Shown here: positions 1-8,206 of the stretch, piece by piece
How positions within the stretch are numbered: the stretch's first letter is position 1
How the letters are laid out: each line of letters opens with the position of its first letter
NCBI GenBank assembly: GCA_002427815.1
Contig: DIZF01000029.1
Span: forward strand, 11,771 to 75,770
Direction: 5' to 3'
DNA: 64,000 bases
Source of the DNA: Ramlibacter tataouinensis
GTDB taxonomy: Bacteria > Pseudomonadota > Gammaproteobacteria > Burkholderiales > Burkholderiaceae_C
Notes under the pieces: generated by a model
Database searches by the model: none
What the model was told of the DNA's origin: nothing
Seen by the model: only the letters and a program-made list of their open reading frames with translations
Position numbers and translations under genes: made by a program

Positions 1-89
1 CAATTCATCACGCAGCGATGCGCAAATTTGAGGCGGCTCGGATTCGATCCGGACAACCAGGCGCTTGAGCTGCGGGCAGCGCAACCGTG

Positions 90-686
90 CTATTGCACGG
101 CGTCGAGCCGAGCGGGACTGGCACCCAGGCCCAGCATTTGCGCAACGGCCGCGTCGCCGTCGCCGGGCCTGACGTTCACAGCGCGCACCGCGTCGAGGAG
201 CAGTACGGTCGAGTAGCCCAGCGCGAGCGCATCCTTCACCGTGTTGAACACACAGTAGTCCGTGGCCAGGCCGCCCACGAACAGGCGTTGTGTTCCGGTG
301 CGGCGCAGACGTTCATCCAGGTCGGTGCCGGCAAAGGCCGAGTACGCCTCGCGGGCCGCATCGGTCGCCTTGGAGATCACCGTTGCGTTGGCAGGCAGCG
401 CCAGGTCATGCGCGAAAGCGGCGCCAGGAGTGCCTGCGACGCAGTGGGTCGGCCACGGACCGCCCTCGCTCTGGAAGGAGCAGTGGCCGGCAGGGTGCCA
501 GTCCCGCGTGACATACACCGGCAGACCTTGCCGACTGAAACGGCGCAGGTATTCATTGATGATGGGGAGCACCTCATCGCCACCGGGCACGCCCAGCGCA
601 CCGCCAGGCAGGAAGTCATTTTGCACGTCGGCGATGACCAGCGCGTCGCCCGGCCCCAACCCGATAACATCCGCTTTCTGTTCCAT
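90..686 (-). CDS. pncA: Nicotinamidase (isochorismatase fold)
   Basis: Hydrolyses nicotinamide to nicotinate in the cytoplasm, the first step of NAD salvage; pncB at 3.9-5.3 kb would use the product. The 198-residue protein shows the family landmarks: VIADVQNDF with the catalytic Asp, the metal-site stretch VTRDWHPAGHCSF, a Lys in ISKATDA, and GLATDYCVFNTV with the nucleophilic Cys. Length is normal for PncA. I chose ATG at 686; a GTG seven codons upstream (707) is possible. An FNR-type promoter lies directly upstream (743-783), so low oxygen probably induces it. It reads in the same direction as the DHH gene but has its own promoter. Confidence 0.9.
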   Translation of the reverse strand: MEQKADVIGLGPGDALVIADVQNDFLPGGALGVPGGDEVLPIINEYLRRFSRQGLPVYVTRDWHPAGHCSFQSEGGPWPTHCVAGTPGAAFAHDLALPANATVISKATDAAREAYSAFAGTDLDERLRRTGTQRLFVGGLATDYCVFNTVKDALALGYSTVLLLDAVRAVNVRPGDGDAAVAQMLGLGASPARLDAVQ

Positions 687-742
687 CGTATCCCGTCCAT
701 TCACCACCGTTTCGTCCCCACTGCTCTCTGGTACCGACAGCC

Positions 743-783
743 AAGTTACAGCGATGACGGGCCTGGCCCTTGATCCCCATCAA
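743..783 (-). promoter_or_regulatory. FNR/ANR-box promoter of pncA
   Basis: Positions 770-783 read TTGATCCCCATCAA, a perfect FNR consensus palindrome. On the minus strand it is followed after 21 bases by TAACTT (748-743), a plausible -10. Expected transcription start is near 736, about 50 bases before the pncA ATG. The geometry matches the other FNR sites in this window. Confidence 0.75.
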
Positions 784-824
784 CATGCGTCGCAGGCACC
801 GGCGCAGACTGCCTCGATGACCCG

Positions 825-1805
825 TCAAGCGCGAATCTGACCGTGTCCCGGATCGAATGCTGCGCCGAACGCGCGGATGAATTCCTGCAGCCGATCGCGC
901 GCGAGCAGATCGATGCCGGCCGCACCGGCGCGGCCGCCCCCGCCTGGAAACTGCCGGCACAGCCGGCCCGCTCCCCCCAGCCGGGCCAGCGGGGCGCGCA
1001 CGCTGACGCTGTAGCCGCCTTGGGCGCGTTCGCAGAGCACCGCATGGGCCAGTGCCGGGAACCGGGTCGCAAGCTCGTTCGCGAATTCTCCCTGGGCCCG
1101 GCGCGCCCATGGCGCATCCGGCAGCACATAGACGGTTCCGGCCGGCAGGCGGTACGCGGCCTGGACGCCACGGGCCCTGTCCATGTCCCGGCACCGTCCA
1201 TCGATGAGAAGTTGTGCATCGGCATCGCCGGCCAGGAAGTCAAAAGGGCTGGCGTGCGGCTGGATCGCCCGGTACAGGCGGGCCGGCGCCATCAGGAGAT
1301 CGGCCTCGCTGTCCCCGTAGGCGTTGTAGTTGATGGCCTGACCGAGGCCGCGCAGCAGAGCCATTCGATCTTCGGACAGGCCACAGCCGCGCGCGAGCGC
1401 GAGGGCCGTCTCGTTCAGGTTGTCCCCGAAAGCTGCGACCACCGCCCACAGCCGGTAGCGGCCCCGAAGATGTCTGTCGACCAGCGTGCTGGTGCACGCC
1501 CCGGGGGCGGGATCGATATGGGCGCGCAATCCGGGGTGCTCGGGAATGGCCCCCGAGAAGTGATGGTCGAAATACTCGACGGGCACGCCGCGCTCGAGCA
1601 GGCCGAGCAGCGCCGCGCGGTTGCGGTCCAGCGAAATGTCGAGCACGGTGGCGCTGTCGCCGGCCTGCGCCGCAACGCGCTCGAGCAGCTGGATGTCGCG
1701 CTTGACGCCGGTCACCAGCGTGGAGGCCAGCGGAACGGCAAGGCGCAGCTGGTGCAAGGCGCAGATCCCGTCTGCATCGCCATTGAAGACGTCGAAATGG
1801 CTCAT
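825..1805 (-). CDS. DHH-family phosphoesterase
   Basis: A cytoplasmic phosphoesterase of the DHH/DHHA1 superfamily, which includes nano-RNases, pAp phosphatases and cyclic-dinucleotide hydrolases. It has the N-terminal FNGDADGICAL metal motif, an LDISLDRN segment, the signature EYFDHHFSG, and a C-terminal Gly-rich DHHA1 motif written GGGGRAGAAG, so the usual GGGH His is replaced. ATG 1805 was chosen because the DHH fold starts at MSHFDVFNGDADG; the upstream in-frame extension is not family-like. It is divergent from prs (71 bases apart). The substrate is not predictable; RNA or nucleotide turnover under stress is inference. Confidence 0.85.
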   Translation of the reverse strand: MSHFDVFNGDADGICALHQLRLAVPLASTLVTGVKRDIQLLERVAAQAGDSATVLDISLDRNRAALLGLLERGVPVEYFDHHFSGAIPEHPGLRAHIDPAPGACTSTLVDRHLRGRYRLWAVVAAFGDNLNETALALARGCGLSEDRMALLRGLGQAINYNAYGDSEADLLMAPARLYRAIQPHASPFDFLAGDADAQLLIDGRCRDMDRARGVQAAYRLPAGTVYVLPDAPWARRAQGEFANELATRFPALAHAVLCERAQGGYSVSVRAPLARLGGAGRLCRQFPGGGGRAGAAGIDLLARDRLQEFIRAFGAAFDPGHGQIRA

Positions 1806-1876
1806 ACGGTGCGCGCCTCCTCGCTGGCCATGGGCCAAGCCTTGCACCAGCTTACCGCACCCATGAAGGGATCGCC

Positions 1877-2863
1877 ATGAATTCATCCAACCTGTGCGTC
1901 TTCGCGCTGGACGCCTCCCGCGAGTTCGGGGAAGCGGTGGCCCATCACCTGGGTATCGAACTGAGCCCGCATGAAGAGCGCGGGTTCGAGGATGGGGAGC
2001 ACAAGAGCCGCCCCCTCGCCAATGTGCGGCGCCGGGACGTATTCGTCGTCCAGTCGCTGTACGGCGATGCCGAGCAAAGCGTCAACGACAAATTGTGCCG
2101 TCTGCTGTTCTTCATCGGCGCGCTCAAGGATGCCTCGGCAGCCTCGGTCACGGCGATCGTGCCCTACCTGGGCTACGCGCGCAAGGATCAGAAGTCCAAG
2201 CCGCGCGACCCGGTAACCACCCGCTATGTGGCCGGGCTCTTCGAAGCGGTCGGTACGGATCGGGTGGTGACCATCGATGTCCACAATCTCGCGGCGTTCC
2301 AGAACGCCTTCCGCTGCCGCACCGAACACCTGCAGGCCGATGGCCTGTTCGTCGATCATTTCGTTCCGCTGCTGCGCGACCAGCAGGTGGTGGTGGTTTC
2401 GCCCGACGCCGGCGGCATCAAGCGTGCCGACCGCTTCCGCCAGCGCCTGAGCGCGGCGCTCGGCCGGCCGGTCGCGGCCGCGTTCGCGGAAAAGCACCGA
2501 AGCGAAGGCGTGGTGAGCGGCGAGCTGATCGTCGGCGATGTCCAGGGCCGCTGCGCCATCATCATCGACGACATGATCGGCAGCGGGACGACCATCGCGC
2601 GCACGGTGAAGGCCTGCCGTTCGCTGGGCGCCGCGGCTGTCCACGCGGCGGCGTCGCATGGCCTGTTCGTCGGGGCTGCGCAGCAAGTCCTGGCCGATGA
2701 CGCGCTGAGCGCGATCGTGGTCACCGACTCGGTCCCGCCTTTCCGGCTCGGTCAGGGCAAGGCCCGGGACAAGCTGGTGGTACTCCCCAGCGCGCGCCTC
2801 TTCGCCGATGCGATCGCCAGTATCCAATCCGGCGGGTCGATCGTTCAGCTGCTGGAAGGCTGA
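1877..2863 (+). CDS. prs: Ribose-phosphate diphosphokinase (accessory PRPP synthase)
   Basis: Makes PRPP from ribose 5-phosphate and ATP; PRPP is the co-substrate of the pncB product and of the two phosphoribosyltransferases in this window. The 328-residue protein has YLGYARKDQK (usually RQDR in housekeeping Prs), VVTIDVHN, VVVSPDAGG and the PRPP loop IIIDDMIGSGTT. The sequence diverges from housekeeping bacterial PrsA, so it is probably a second, specialised copy. It is convergent with the APH-like gene; their 3' ends overlap by 19 bases. A thymidine-phosphorylase-family stub at 18.0 kb belongs to a family that may feed phosphorylated ribose to such an enzyme (inference). No FNR box was seen upstream. 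Confidence 0.88.
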   Translation: MNSSNLCVFALDASREFGEAVAHHLGIELSPHEERGFEDGEHKSRPLANVRRRDVFVVQSLYGDAEQSVNDKLCRLLFFIGALKDASAASVTAIVPYLGYARKDQKSKPRDPVTTRYVAGLFEAVGTDRVVTIDVHNLAAFQNAFRCRTEHLQADGLFVDHFVPLLRDQQVVVVSPDAGGIKRADRFRQRLSAALGRPVAAAFAEKHRSEGVVSGELIVGDVQGRCAIIIDDMIGSGTTIARTVKACRSLGAAAVHAAASHGLFVGAAQQVLADDALSAIVVTDSVPPFRLGQGKARDKLVVLPSARLFADAIASIQSGGSIVQLLEG

Positions 2864-3897
2864 GCGCGGCGCTGCAGCCACACCGCGCAGCGTTGCAGGT
2901 GCTCCCCGGCCAGCCGCAGGTAATGCCGCGCGCGCAGCGGCCATTTGGGCGAGTCGCGGTAGCGCGCCTCCTTCAGGTGCGCGATGGCGAGACCGGCGCG
3001 GATGCAGGCGCGAAAGGCCTGGTAATAATCGATGAGCGCCAACCCGGGAATATCGCCGGTCAACTCGCCATAGACGTCCAACAGCACGCGGCCGAGCTGC
3101 GGCGCCCCCAGGCGTTCGCACTCCAGGCCGAGAAAGCCCAGCTCGTCGGCGATGTCGAGCGTGCGCAACTCCTGCGAAAATTCAAGGCAATCGATGATGG
3201 CCGGCGGCGTTTCCAGACAGATATGCTCCGGACGCAGATCGCCGTGGCCCTCGATGATTTTTCCGGCCTGCACGCGCGCTGCGAACAGCTCGGGCCGTTC
3301 GCGCAGGACCGAACGCAACTGCGCGCACAGCGAGCGCGCGTCCTCGACGTCAACGGCGAGTTCCGGATCGCACAGCCTGCGTTCGCATTCGTCGATGTCG
3401 CGGCGCAGGCGCTCCAGGTAGATCGCGGAATCGGTGACTGCCGGGCGCAGGCTGCGGTAGAAGGCAGCAAGCTGCATTGCCACCGGACGAATCTGATCGG
3501 CATGCTGCTTTCCCTGCGCCAGCAACCGGTCGAGCATGAGGTCCGCGGGAAGCCGCCGCATCATGACCAGCCACTCCACCACCGTGCCCGCGGTGCCGAT
3601 CCGCAGCGCGCCGACGGCATCGCGGCGCAGCGCGACGACGTCGAGGTAGACGCTCGCCGTGAGGCGCCGGTTGAGGCGCAGCTCTTCGTTGCAAAACAAC
3701 CGCCGGGTGGCGAGCGTGCTGAAATCCAGGCCGTCGTATCGCACCGGTTTCTTCAGCTTGAAGGCATGCTCCCGGGTCAGAAAGACCCAGGACATATGGG
3801 TCTCGACGGCCTCCACGGTGTCCGGTTGACCCGGGTAGGCGTCCGGGCGGCGCAGCGCCGCGACCTTGGACTCGAGTGACAAGGGCCGGTCAGGCAC
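2845..3897 (-). CDS. Aminoglycoside-phosphotransferase-like kinase
   Basis: A protein-kinase-fold phosphotransferase of about 350 residues. The catalytic loop reads EGHGDLRPEHICL, the variant Brenner motif of this family, followed by PPAIIDCLEF carrying the metal Asp. Many relatives carry an extra AAA-type ATP-binding domain; none is present here. GTG at 3897 was selected: it overlaps the pncB stop by 8 bases, giving a coupled pncB-kinase operon, and conserved sequence begins a few codons after it. The kinase fold resembles the group containing Rv2004c of the mycobacterial DosR regulon (from memory). Substrate unknown; antibiotic resistance should not be assumed. Confidence 0.75.
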   Translation of the reverse strand: MPDRPLSLESKVAALRRPDAYPGQPDTVEAVETHMSWVFLTREHAFKLKKPVRYDGLDFSTLATRRLFCNEELRLNRRLTASVYLDVVALRRDAVGALRIGTAGTVVEWLVMMRRLPADLMLDRLLAQGKQHADQIRPVAMQLAAFYRSLRPAVTDSAIYLERLRRDIDECERRLCDPELAVDVEDARSLCAQLRSVLRERPELFAARVQAGKIIEGHGDLRPEHICLETPPAIIDCLEFSQELRTLDIADELGFLGLECERLGAPQLGRVLLDVYGELTGDIPGLALIDYYQAFRACIRAGLAIAHLKEARYRDSPKWPLRARHYLRLAGEHLQRCAVWLQRRAQPSSS

Positions 3898-5251
3898 GGC
3901 CAGGCTCCGCCCGGGCGCCGACCTCCAGGGTTCGGGAGTCGACCCAGCGCGCCATGGCCTGGAGCTGCGCCGATACTTCCACAGGGTAGTGTGCGGCGGA
4001 TTCCAGCGCGCGCAGGGACTCGGGCAGCGCAGCCAGCTGCCGCCGTGCGAGATCGCGGCTGGCCTCCAGGCCCGGCGCCGCAAGGGATCGCCGGCCCTCT
4101 ATCATCACCGGCTGCAGCAAGGCCGCCCCGCCCGGCTCATCGCCTTGCAGCGCCAGCACATCGCCGCTCAGTTGGCCGCCGGCGTCCAGGCGCCGGACCA
4201 CCTGCTTTCGCCCCGGCCAGGTGGCCTTGCCTTCGGAACGCTTGCGCCGCGGCACGCCGGCATACTCGGTGAGCTTGTAGGCACAGTCCAGGAACGGGAC
4301 GTCGGCGGACGTGTTCATGCGCGTGCCGACACCAAAGCCGTCGATGGGCGAGCCCGCGTCCAGCAGGTCCCGCAGCTGGTACTCGTCCAGGTTGCCGCTG
4401 GCAAAGATGCGCACGGCGGTGCAACCGCCCTGATCCAGGATGTCGCGCACCCGGCGTGAATGAACCGCGAGGTCACCGCTGTCGATCCGCACGGCCTGGA
4501 TACCGATGTCTCGCTGCGCCAGCTTCGCCGCAAGCCGGACCACTTTGTGTGCGGCCGCTTCGGTGTCGTAGGTGTCGATCAGCAGGGTCGCATTGCCCGG
4601 CTGCGAACAGGCAAAGTCCTCGAACGCCTGCGCCTCATCGTCATGCGCCTGCACATAGGAATGCGCCATGGTGCCGTAGAGCGGAATGCCGAACCGCATG
4701 CCCGCCAGCACCGTGGCCGTCCCCGAAAAGCCGGCCAGGTAACTGGCCCGCGCCGACAGCAGTCCCGCTTCACCGGCGTGGGCACGGCGCAAGCCGAAGT
4801 CCACCAGCAACCTGTTGGGCGCGGCCAGCACGCAGCGGGCGGCCTTGCTCGCTACCATGGTTTCGTAATTCAGCAGGTTGATGACGCGGCTTTCCACCAG
4901 CTGCGCCTCGCGCAAGGGCGCCGTGACGCGCAGGATGGGTTCGTCGGGAAAGAAGACCGTGCCCTCGGCCATGGCCCAGACGTCGCCGGTAAAGCGCAGT
5001 TCCTGCAGTGATTGCAGGAACTCCGGCTTGAAGCGTTCGGTGCTGGCCAGCCAGTCGAGCTCTTCCGTGCTGAACCGCAAGCCGCCCAGGAACTCCAGCA
5101 CCTGCTCCAGCCCCGCCGCCATCAGGAAGTTGCGTTGCGCGGGCAGTTTGCGCACAAAGAACTCGAAGCTGGCGCTCTGATTCATGCCGCGGTCGAAATA
5201 CGCCTGCAGCATGGTGAGCTGATAGAGGTCGGTGAGCAGCGGGCCGAACAT
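3890..5251 (-). CDS. pncB: Nicotinate phosphoribosyltransferase
   Basis: Joins nicotinate to PRPP to give nicotinate mononucleotide, the committing step of NAD salvage. 453 residues with the typical start LLTDLYQLTMLQAYF, the region GTMAHSYVQAHDDE holding the catalytic His, and FGVGTRMNTSAD near the phosphate site. It heads an operon with the APH-like kinase. The promoter directly upstream is an FNR box plus TAGAGT, with only six bases between the -10 and the ATG, so the mRNA is probably leaderless; no Shine-Dalgarno sequence is seen. The M. tuberculosis paralogue PncB2 (Rv0573c) is likewise hypoxia-induced (established knowledge). Confidence 0.93.
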   Translation of the reverse strand: MFGPLLTDLYQLTMLQAYFDRGMNQSASFEFFVRKLPAQRNFLMAAGLEQVLEFLGGLRFSTEELDWLASTERFKPEFLQSLQELRFTGDVWAMAEGTVFFPDEPILRVTAPLREAQLVESRVINLLNYETMVASKAARCVLAAPNRLLVDFGLRRAHAGEAGLLSARASYLAGFSGTATVLAGMRFGIPLYGTMAHSYVQAHDDEAQAFEDFACSQPGNATLLIDTYDTEAAAHKVVRLAAKLAQRDIGIQAVRIDSGDLAVHSRRVRDILDQGGCTAVRIFASGNLDEYQLRDLLDAGSPIDGFGVGTRMNTSADVPFLDCAYKLTEYAGVPRRKRSEGKATWPGRKQVVRRLDAGGQLSGDVLALQGDEPGGAALLQPVMIEGRRSLAAPGLEASRDLARRQLAALPESLRALESAAHYPVEVSAQLQAMARWVDSRTLEVGARAEPGRA

Positions 5252-5257
5252 GAATGG

Positions 5258-5298
5258 ACTCTATGGGGCCGTCGCCGGTGCACCTTGATGTGCGTCAA
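5258..5298 (-). promoter_or_regulatory. FNR-box promoter of pncB (leaderless)
   Basis: Plus-strand 5285-5298 reads TTGATGTGCGTCAA. On the minus strand, 21 bases later, TAGAGT (5263-5258) forms the -10. After six bases (CCATTC) comes the pncB ATG at 5251, so the predicted transcription start coincides with the start codon. The box overlaps the end of the capA-like gene by four bases. Confidence 0.75.
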
Positions 5299-6488
5299 GC
5301 CGTCTTCGAGGCTGCGACGGCCGGCACGCCGTCCGCGGTCTGCCAGCACAGCGACAGCATGCCGTGCTCATCCGCCGCGACGCCCGTACCGAACGCCGCA
5401 CCCTCGCGCTCCAGCGTCCGGCGCAGCCACGAGCTGCCTTGCGCATCGGCGCGCTCCAGCCGGAAGCGATGGATCCGCATGGGCACGGCGCGCAATTCGC
5501 GCAGATCGCCGCTCGCCGGGTCGAGCACCGGGAAGTACATCAGCGTGAGGTCGGGCCGGAACCGCTCCTGCCCGCGGATGCCTTCGTAATCGTTCAGGAA
5601 ATCGCCGCAGCCGTAAAGAATGAGTTTGTTGCGGTAGACTTCTATCCCCTTGACGTGATGCGAGGAGTGTCCGTGCACGATGTCGGCACCGCCGTCGTCG
5701 ATGAGGCCATGGGCGAAGGCCCTTTGCTCGCGAGACACATCGAAGCCCCAGTTGCCGCCCCAATGCACCGACACCACGACGACATCGCCCGGCTGTCGGC
5801 GAGCGCTTGCCAGCTCGGCAATGGGCGCTGCGGAACGGGCCGAAACCCGTTCCAGGAAATTGACGCCGGCCCGAGCCTCGGTCGCCGCCCACTCGGGGGT
5901 CACACCGCTGTCCGCGGCCGCGAATGCAAAGACCAGCACCCTCCCCCGCGAACTCAGCCCGATCGCCGCGGGCGCGGCGGCCTCCCGGGCGTCGCGTCCG
6001 GCGCCGGCCGTGCGCAGGCCGGCGTCATGCAATGACGCCAGCGTCTGCAAGAGGCCTTCATGGCCCCAGTCGAGCACGTGGTTGTTGGCCAGGATGCAGC
6101 AGTCGATGTCGGCGCTTGTCAGGCACGGCAGGTTCGCCGGGTTCATCCGGTAATGAATCCCTTTGCCGGCCTGGGCGGCCTCGCTGGTGGTGACAGCCGT
6201 TTCCAGGTTCACGATGCGGACGTCGGGGCCAAGCTCCTGAAGCACGGCCAGTGCATCGCCCCAGGGGTAGGCGAAGTCGAGCTTGCGGCCGATCGGCCCG
6301 GCCGCGCGTTCCGCCAGCTCGACATAGACGGCGGCGGTACGAGCCCAGGACTCGAACAGATGAGGCTCGACGGGGTGAGGCAGGACCTGGTCGATGCCGC
6401 GGCCGGTCATGACATCCCCGCACAGGAACAACCGGATTGCGTCCGGCCCATCGGCCCCGCCGCTGCCGGCCTGCCGCACCGCGCTCAT
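5295..6488 (-). CDS. CapA-family (poly-gamma-glutamate synthesis type) protein
   Basis: A 397-residue metallophosphatase-like CapA/PGA_cap protein. Motifs: FLCGDVMTGRGID near the N-terminus, IVNLETAVT, CILANNHVLDWG, VVSVHWGGNWG and the His-rich HGHSSHHVKG, all typical of the family's predicted metal centre. No signal peptide or membrane anchor is visible, unlike CapA of Bacillus capsule operons, so a cytoplasmic role is likely. It overlaps the phosphoribosyltransferase gene by ATGA, forming a two-gene operon. A CapA-like gene (Rv0574c) lies beside pncB2 in the mycobacterial DosR regulon. True substrate unknown. Confidence 0.85.
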   Translation of the reverse strand: MSAVRQAGSGGADGPDAIRLFLCGDVMTGRGIDQVLPHPVEPHLFESWARTAAVYVELAERAAGPIGRKLDFAYPWGDALAVLQELGPDVRIVNLETAVTTSEAAQAGKGIHYRMNPANLPCLTSADIDCCILANNHVLDWGHEGLLQTLASLHDAGLRTAGAGRDAREAAAPAAIGLSSRGRVLVFAFAAADSGVTPEWAATEARAGVNFLERVSARSAAPIAELASARRQPGDVVVVSVHWGGNWGFDVSREQRAFAHGLIDDGGADIVHGHSSHHVKGIEVYRNKLILYGCGDFLNDYEGIRGQERFRPDLTLMYFPVLDPASGDLRELRAVPMRIHRFRLERADAQGSSWLRRTLEREGAAFGTGVAADEHGMLSLCWQTADGVPAVAASKTA

Positions 6489-7135
6489 GCTGCCTTGCTG
6501 GAGTGTGCCGCGGCGGCCTTGAGCAAGGCGATGGCCTCCTCGTCGTCAACCTGCCCGAACGTCCGGTAGAACTGCCCGACCGCGTAGAAGTCGGCCGGCG
6601 CGTGCAGGCAGACCACCTGGTCCGCATAAGGCCGCACCAGCTCGAGGCTGTCCTGCGACGCGACCGGCACTGCGCAGACCAGCGTCGCCGGCCGCTTCGC
6701 GCGCACCGCATGCAACGCGGCCACCATGGTGGCGCCGGTCGCCAGGCCGTCGTCGACGACGATCGCCACGCGTCCCGCCGGATCGATCGCGGACCGGCCG
6801 GGCGTATAGCGAACGCGGCGTTCGCGCAGCACGTCCAGCTGCTGCCGCTTTTCGCTTTCGATGTAATCGTCGGTCGCTCCGGCCGAGTGGGCATGGGGCG
6901 CGAGGTAGACCCAGCCGGTTTCGTCGATGGACCCGATTGCGAACTCCGGCGAGAAAGGCGACCTCAACTTCCTGACCAGCACCACATCGAGCTCGCCGTC
7001 CAGCCGCTCGGCCAGGAGTTTCCCCATCGGCAGCGCGCCGCGCGGAACGGCAAGGACGAGCGGATGGCGGCCGCGATACCCCTGCAGCGCTTGTGCAAGG
7101 CGTTCGGCTGCGTCGATACGGTCGACAAAGAGCAT
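6485..7135 (-). CDS. Phosphoribosyltransferase-family protein
   Basis: A 216-residue type I phosphoribosyltransferase. The PRPP-binding loop reads VAIVVDDGLATGATM, preceded by VLVRKLRSPFSPEFAIGSI; the C-terminal part AVGQFYRTFGQVDDEEA is shared with the paralogue at 41886. ATG 7135 is preceded by GGAGG four bases upstream, which decides this start over longer in-frame options. It is first in the operon with the CapA-like gene (ATGA overlap). The base substrate is not identifiable; relatives are annotated only as predicted phosphoribosyltransferases. Rv0571c in the DosR regulon is of this type (from memory). Confidence 0.85.
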   Translation of the reverse strand: MLFVDRIDAAERLAQALQGYRGRHPLVLAVPRGALPMGKLLAERLDGELDVVLVRKLRSPFSPEFAIGSIDETGWVYLAPHAHSAGATDDYIESEKRQQLDVLRERRVRYTPGRSAIDPAGRVAIVVDDGLATGATMVAALHAVRAKRPATLVCAVPVASQDSLELVRPYADQVVCLHAPADFYAVGQFYRTFGQVDDEEAIALLKAAAAHSSKAA

Positions 7136-7173
7136 GGTGCCTCCAATAGCAGTCCGCACCTGCGGCGAACTGT

Positions 7174-7193
7174 TGAGCGAAAGCTCTCGCTCA
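7174..7193. promoter_or_regulatory. Inverted repeat upstream of the phosphoribosyltransferase-capA operon
   Basis: TGAGCGA-N6-TCGCTCA, seven-base perfect arms, about 40 bases upstream of the phosphoribosyltransferase ATG and 27 bases before a TGCTAT-like extended -10. It looks like an operator or activator site; the binding protein is unknown and it is not an FNR box. Confidence 0.35.
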
Positions 7194-7290
7194 CCAGCGC
7201 CACAGACACGCAGGAATTCTGGTTCGGCGTCTTCAAACCGCCTTGCGCTGGCGCAATGATCCGCCGTGCCACAGGCACGCACACACTCCT

Positions 7291-7332
7291 TTGAGTTAAC
7301 TCAACGCGGGTCCAGGTTGCGTGTGCCATTGT
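7291..7332 (+). promoter_or_regulatory. FNR-like promoter of the HPF-CBS-Lon operon
   Basis: TTGAGTTAACTCAA (7291-7304) is a perfect 14-base palindrome resembling an FNR box, with G/C at the fifth and tenth positions. A weak -10, CATTGT (7327-7332), follows after 22 bases. Expected start near 7339, 32 bases before the HPF ATG. Weaker than the other boxes. Confidence 0.5.
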
Positions 7333-7370
7333 TGCCGCATACCAGCGGCCCGCGCCGCGATCAAGGCTTT

Positions 7371-7745
7371 ATGAAACAAGCTCCTCACCTCCAGTTCATC
7401 GGCATGGAGCCTTCCGACGCCTTGGCCTCGGCCGCCCGGGAGAAGACGGCCAAGCTCGAGCTCTTCTGCCCCGAGATCATGGCCTGCCACGTCGTCATCG
7501 AGCTGTTACACAAGCACCGCCAGCAGGGACGCCCGTTCGCCGTGCGCCTGAATCTGACCCTGCCGGGCCATGAACTCACGGTCTCGCGCGTCGAGAACGA
7601 AGACGCGTACGTGGCGCTTCGGGACGCTTTCGACGACATGAAACGCCAGCTCGGGAACACCATGCGGCGCATGCAGGAGCCTGAAAAGCAGCATGAACCG
7701 CCGTTGGGGGAAGCGCAGCTCGAAGGAAAGGAAGGCACGCCATGA
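7371..7745 (+). CDS. HPF/RaiA-family ribosome hibernation factor
   Basis: A 124-residue protein of the sigma-54 modulation/S30EA family, whose members bind the 30S decoding centre and silence ribosomes in resting cells. Visible features: LQFIGMEPSDALASAAREKTAKLE, an HVVIELLHKHRQQGRPFAVRL strand pair, and EDAYVALRDAFDDMKRQL. ATG 7371 was chosen because the fold starts there; only a modest AAGG lies upstream. It overlaps the CBS gene by ATGA and begins an HPF-CBS-Lon operon. The second copy at 44250 has an added cold-shock domain; this copy ends in a short charged tail instead. Confidence 0.85.
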   Translation: MKQAPHLQFIGMEPSDALASAAREKTAKLELFCPEIMACHVVIELLHKHRQQGRPFAVRLNLTLPGHELTVSRVENEDAYVALRDAFDDMKRQLGNTMRRMQEPEKQHEPPLGEAQLEGKEGTP

Positions 7746-8206
7746 AAGACAGTCTCACAGCCGGCGAAATCTGCAGCCGGATCGTCACCATCGCTTACCC
7801 GAGCATGGCGCTGAACGAGGCCGCGCGCCTGATGCGCGAGCGGCAGGTGGGGTGCCTGGTGGTGGTCGAGGAGGTGTCCCTCAAGGAGAGTGTGGTGGTC
7901 GGCGTGCTGACCGACCGCGACATCGCGATCGGCGTGGTTGCCGCCGACCGCGACCCGCACGGCATGCGCGTGGGCGACCTGATGACCCATGACGTGGTCA
8001 AGGTGCGCGAGGAGGATTCGCTCGCAGACGTGCTCTCGGCGATGCGGCGCAAAGGCGTCCGGCGCGTCCCCGTCACCGGGCCCAAAGACGTGCTGCTGGG
8101 CATCGTGGCGCTGAACGACGTGCTGGAAGTGCTGGCACAGCAGATGCAGGCCGTGGCGGCCGCAGTGAGCGCCGCCGCCGGCCACGAGCGGACGGCATTG
8201 CCGTGA
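7742..8206 (+). CDS. CBS-domain pair protein
   Basis: A 154-residue protein consisting almost only of two CBS domains (about residues 10-75 and 80-140), ending in an Ala-rich tail. Motifs: GCLVVVEE, GVLTDRDIAIGVVA, GDLMTHDVVKV, RKGVRRVPVTG. Such stand-alone CBS pairs usually bind adenine nucleotides and may report energy state. It sits between HPF and the Lon-like gene with four-base overlaps on both sides. The paralogue at 44810 has the same position behind an HPF gene, so HPF plus CBS appears to be a conserved two-gene unit. Rv2626c of the DosR regulon is a comparable CBS pair (from memory). Confidence 0.88.
   Translation: MKDSLTAGEICSRIVTIAYPSMALNEAARLMRERQVGCLVVVEEVSLKESVVVGVLTDRDIAIGVVAADRDPHGMRVGDLMTHDVVKVREEDSLADVLSAMRRKGVRRVPVTGPKDVLLGIVALNDVLEVLAQQMQAVAAAVSAAAGHERTALP

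Noticed and set aside
2845..3897. APH-like kinase as an antibiotic-resistance gene
   Set aside because: The catalytic loop (HGDLRPEH) and context with pncB point to a housekeeping or stress kinase, not an aminoglycoside-modifying enzyme.
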